A stretch of 20,234 bases of DNA from contig DATKKK010000053.1 of NCBI GenBank assembly GCA_035542975.1, positions 1 to 20,234 on the forward strand. The letters run 5' to 3'. The stretch is from DATKKK01 sp035542975. GTDB taxonomy: Archaea; Thermoproteota; Bathyarchaeia; Bathyarchaeales; Bathycorpusculaceae. This document shows, one piece after another, positions 19,700-20,234 of the stretch. The stretch's first letter is position 1. Each line of letters starts with the position of its first letter. Both the position numbers and the translations under genes were made by a program. The notes below the pieces were generated by a model. The model ran no database searches. It was not told the origin of the DNA and saw only the letters and a program-made list of their open reading frames with translations.

Positions 19700-20234
19700 A
19701 TGGTTTCGACCTTGATTAGAGCCGATAATGCAGTTAGGGCGGTGACTTTCGATTTGTGGGAGACGCTGCTCTTTGAGAGAGACGGCGACAGCAACCGCAG
19801 AAATATTGCTCGCAGTATTGGTGTTGCGAAAGTTTTCAACAAGTTTGGTGTATCTGTTTCGCCTGAGCAGGTAGGCTCGGCTATGAAGCAGGTGATCGCG
19901 CGGCTTCTGGAGGTTTGGAACAGTAATAACGATGTTAGCCATGTGGAGCAGCTTGAGCTTCTTGTCAAATATGTTTCGGACGGTTCAGTTGTTTTGAGGA
20001 ATGAGTGGGTTGAGGAGTTGAGTTCGGCTTATGTTTCGCCCTTTTTTGAAGTTCCGCCCTATCTGAACCCTGATGCAGAGAGCGTTTTGGAAAAGCTTGC
20101 GGAAGCTGGAAAACGTGTTGGGTTGATATGTAACACGGGTTTGACGCCTGGGTTTGCGTTGCGAAGATTCTTGGAGTCAGAAGGGGTTTTGGAGTTTTTT
20201 GATTTTTTGGTTTTTTCTGATGAGGTTGGTTTTC
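19700..20234 (+). CDS. HAD-superfamily hydrolase (3'-partial)
   Basis: An open frame runs from an ATG at 19700 to the window end, giving 178 residues. HAD motif I is AVTFDLWETLLFERDG (about 15-29), with the nucleophile Asp in FDLWET; the second motif I aspartate is replaced by W, as in many archaeal and dehalogenase-like HADs. Motif II is LICNTG (about 138-143). A helical cap of about 90 residues lies between them. It probably dephosphorylates or dehalogenates a small substrate. A TATA-like CTAATTAAC just upstream suggests a near-leaderless start; TTG at 19712 and GTG at 19742 are alternative starts. The C-terminal motifs III and IV are beyond the edge. Confidence 0.85.
   Translation, partial: MVSTLIRADNAVRAVTFDLWETLLFERDGDSNRRNIARSIGVAKVFNKFGVSVSPEQVGSAMKQVIARLLEVWNSNNDVSHVEQLELLVKYVSDGSVVLRNEWVEELSSAYVSPFFEVPPYLNPDAESVLEKLAEAGKRVGLICNTGLTPGFALRRFLESEGVLEFFDFLVFSDEVGF

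Noticed and set aside
1..20234. CRISPR array, insertion sequence, prophage or defence island
   Set aside because: No regularly spaced repeats, transposase, integrase, capsid or nuclease-effector genes were seen; herA-nurA here has the ordinary repair-operon layout without added effector genes.

Overview
The window looks like chromosomal DNA from an archaeon, most likely of the Thermoproteota/TACK group and plausibly a Bathyarchaeia-like lineage. That placement is inferred from gene content, not from a marker gene. The reasons are: an aconitase X/swivel-domain pair of the type used as phosphomevalonate dehydratase in the archaeal isoprenoid pathway; an archaeal-type UMP kinase; a nurA-herA operon; two tRNA genes each interrupted by two bulge-helix-bulge introns; TATA-box promoters about 25-40 bases ahead of starts with very short leaders; and heavy use of TTG and GTG starts.

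Layout. 1-1387: the end of the aconitase X large subunit and its small swivel subunit. 1409-2572 (minus): a class I/II aminotransferase. 2914-3867: a membrane-anchored winged-helix protein. 4024-4738 (minus): tRNA-Tyr(GUA), a 40-residue single-span membrane protein and tRNA-Lys(UUU), followed upstream by a small PadR-type regulator (4818-5189). 5512-6105: a coiled-coil protein. 6206-7306: a histone-deacetylase-family amidohydrolase. 7365-8228: three very small metal-binding proteins (zinc ribbon, CxxC protein, YHS protein). 8237-8758 (minus): a GNAT acetyltransferase. 8871-9710: a metallo-beta-lactamase-fold hydrolase. 9762-10436: UMP kinase.

10519-15538 is an operon: a PadR-type regulator behind a near-perfect 16-base inverted repeat, a DrrA/DrrB-type ABC exporter, a LolD/MacB-type ATPase with its FtsX/MacB permease, and a Nudix hydrolase. 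Overlapping or touching starts and stops suggest one regulated transcript producing two different export systems. The Nudix gene overlaps tail-to-tail with herA. nurA and herA (18070 to 15522, minus) overlap by 4 bases and diverge from a small winged-helix protein over a shared palindromic TATA element. The window closes with a VOC/glyoxalase-fold protein, a nitroreductase and the start of a HAD-family hydrolase cut by the window edge.

The parts most worth a second look are the two doubly interrupted tRNAs (one intron in an anticodon stem, one in a T-loop), the 40-residue membrane protein between them, the structured operator of the PadR/ABC operon, the membrane winged-helix protein with a possible PH-like middle domain, and the shared nurA/winged-helix promoter. 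I see no CRISPR array, insertion sequence, rRNA or convincing prophage.
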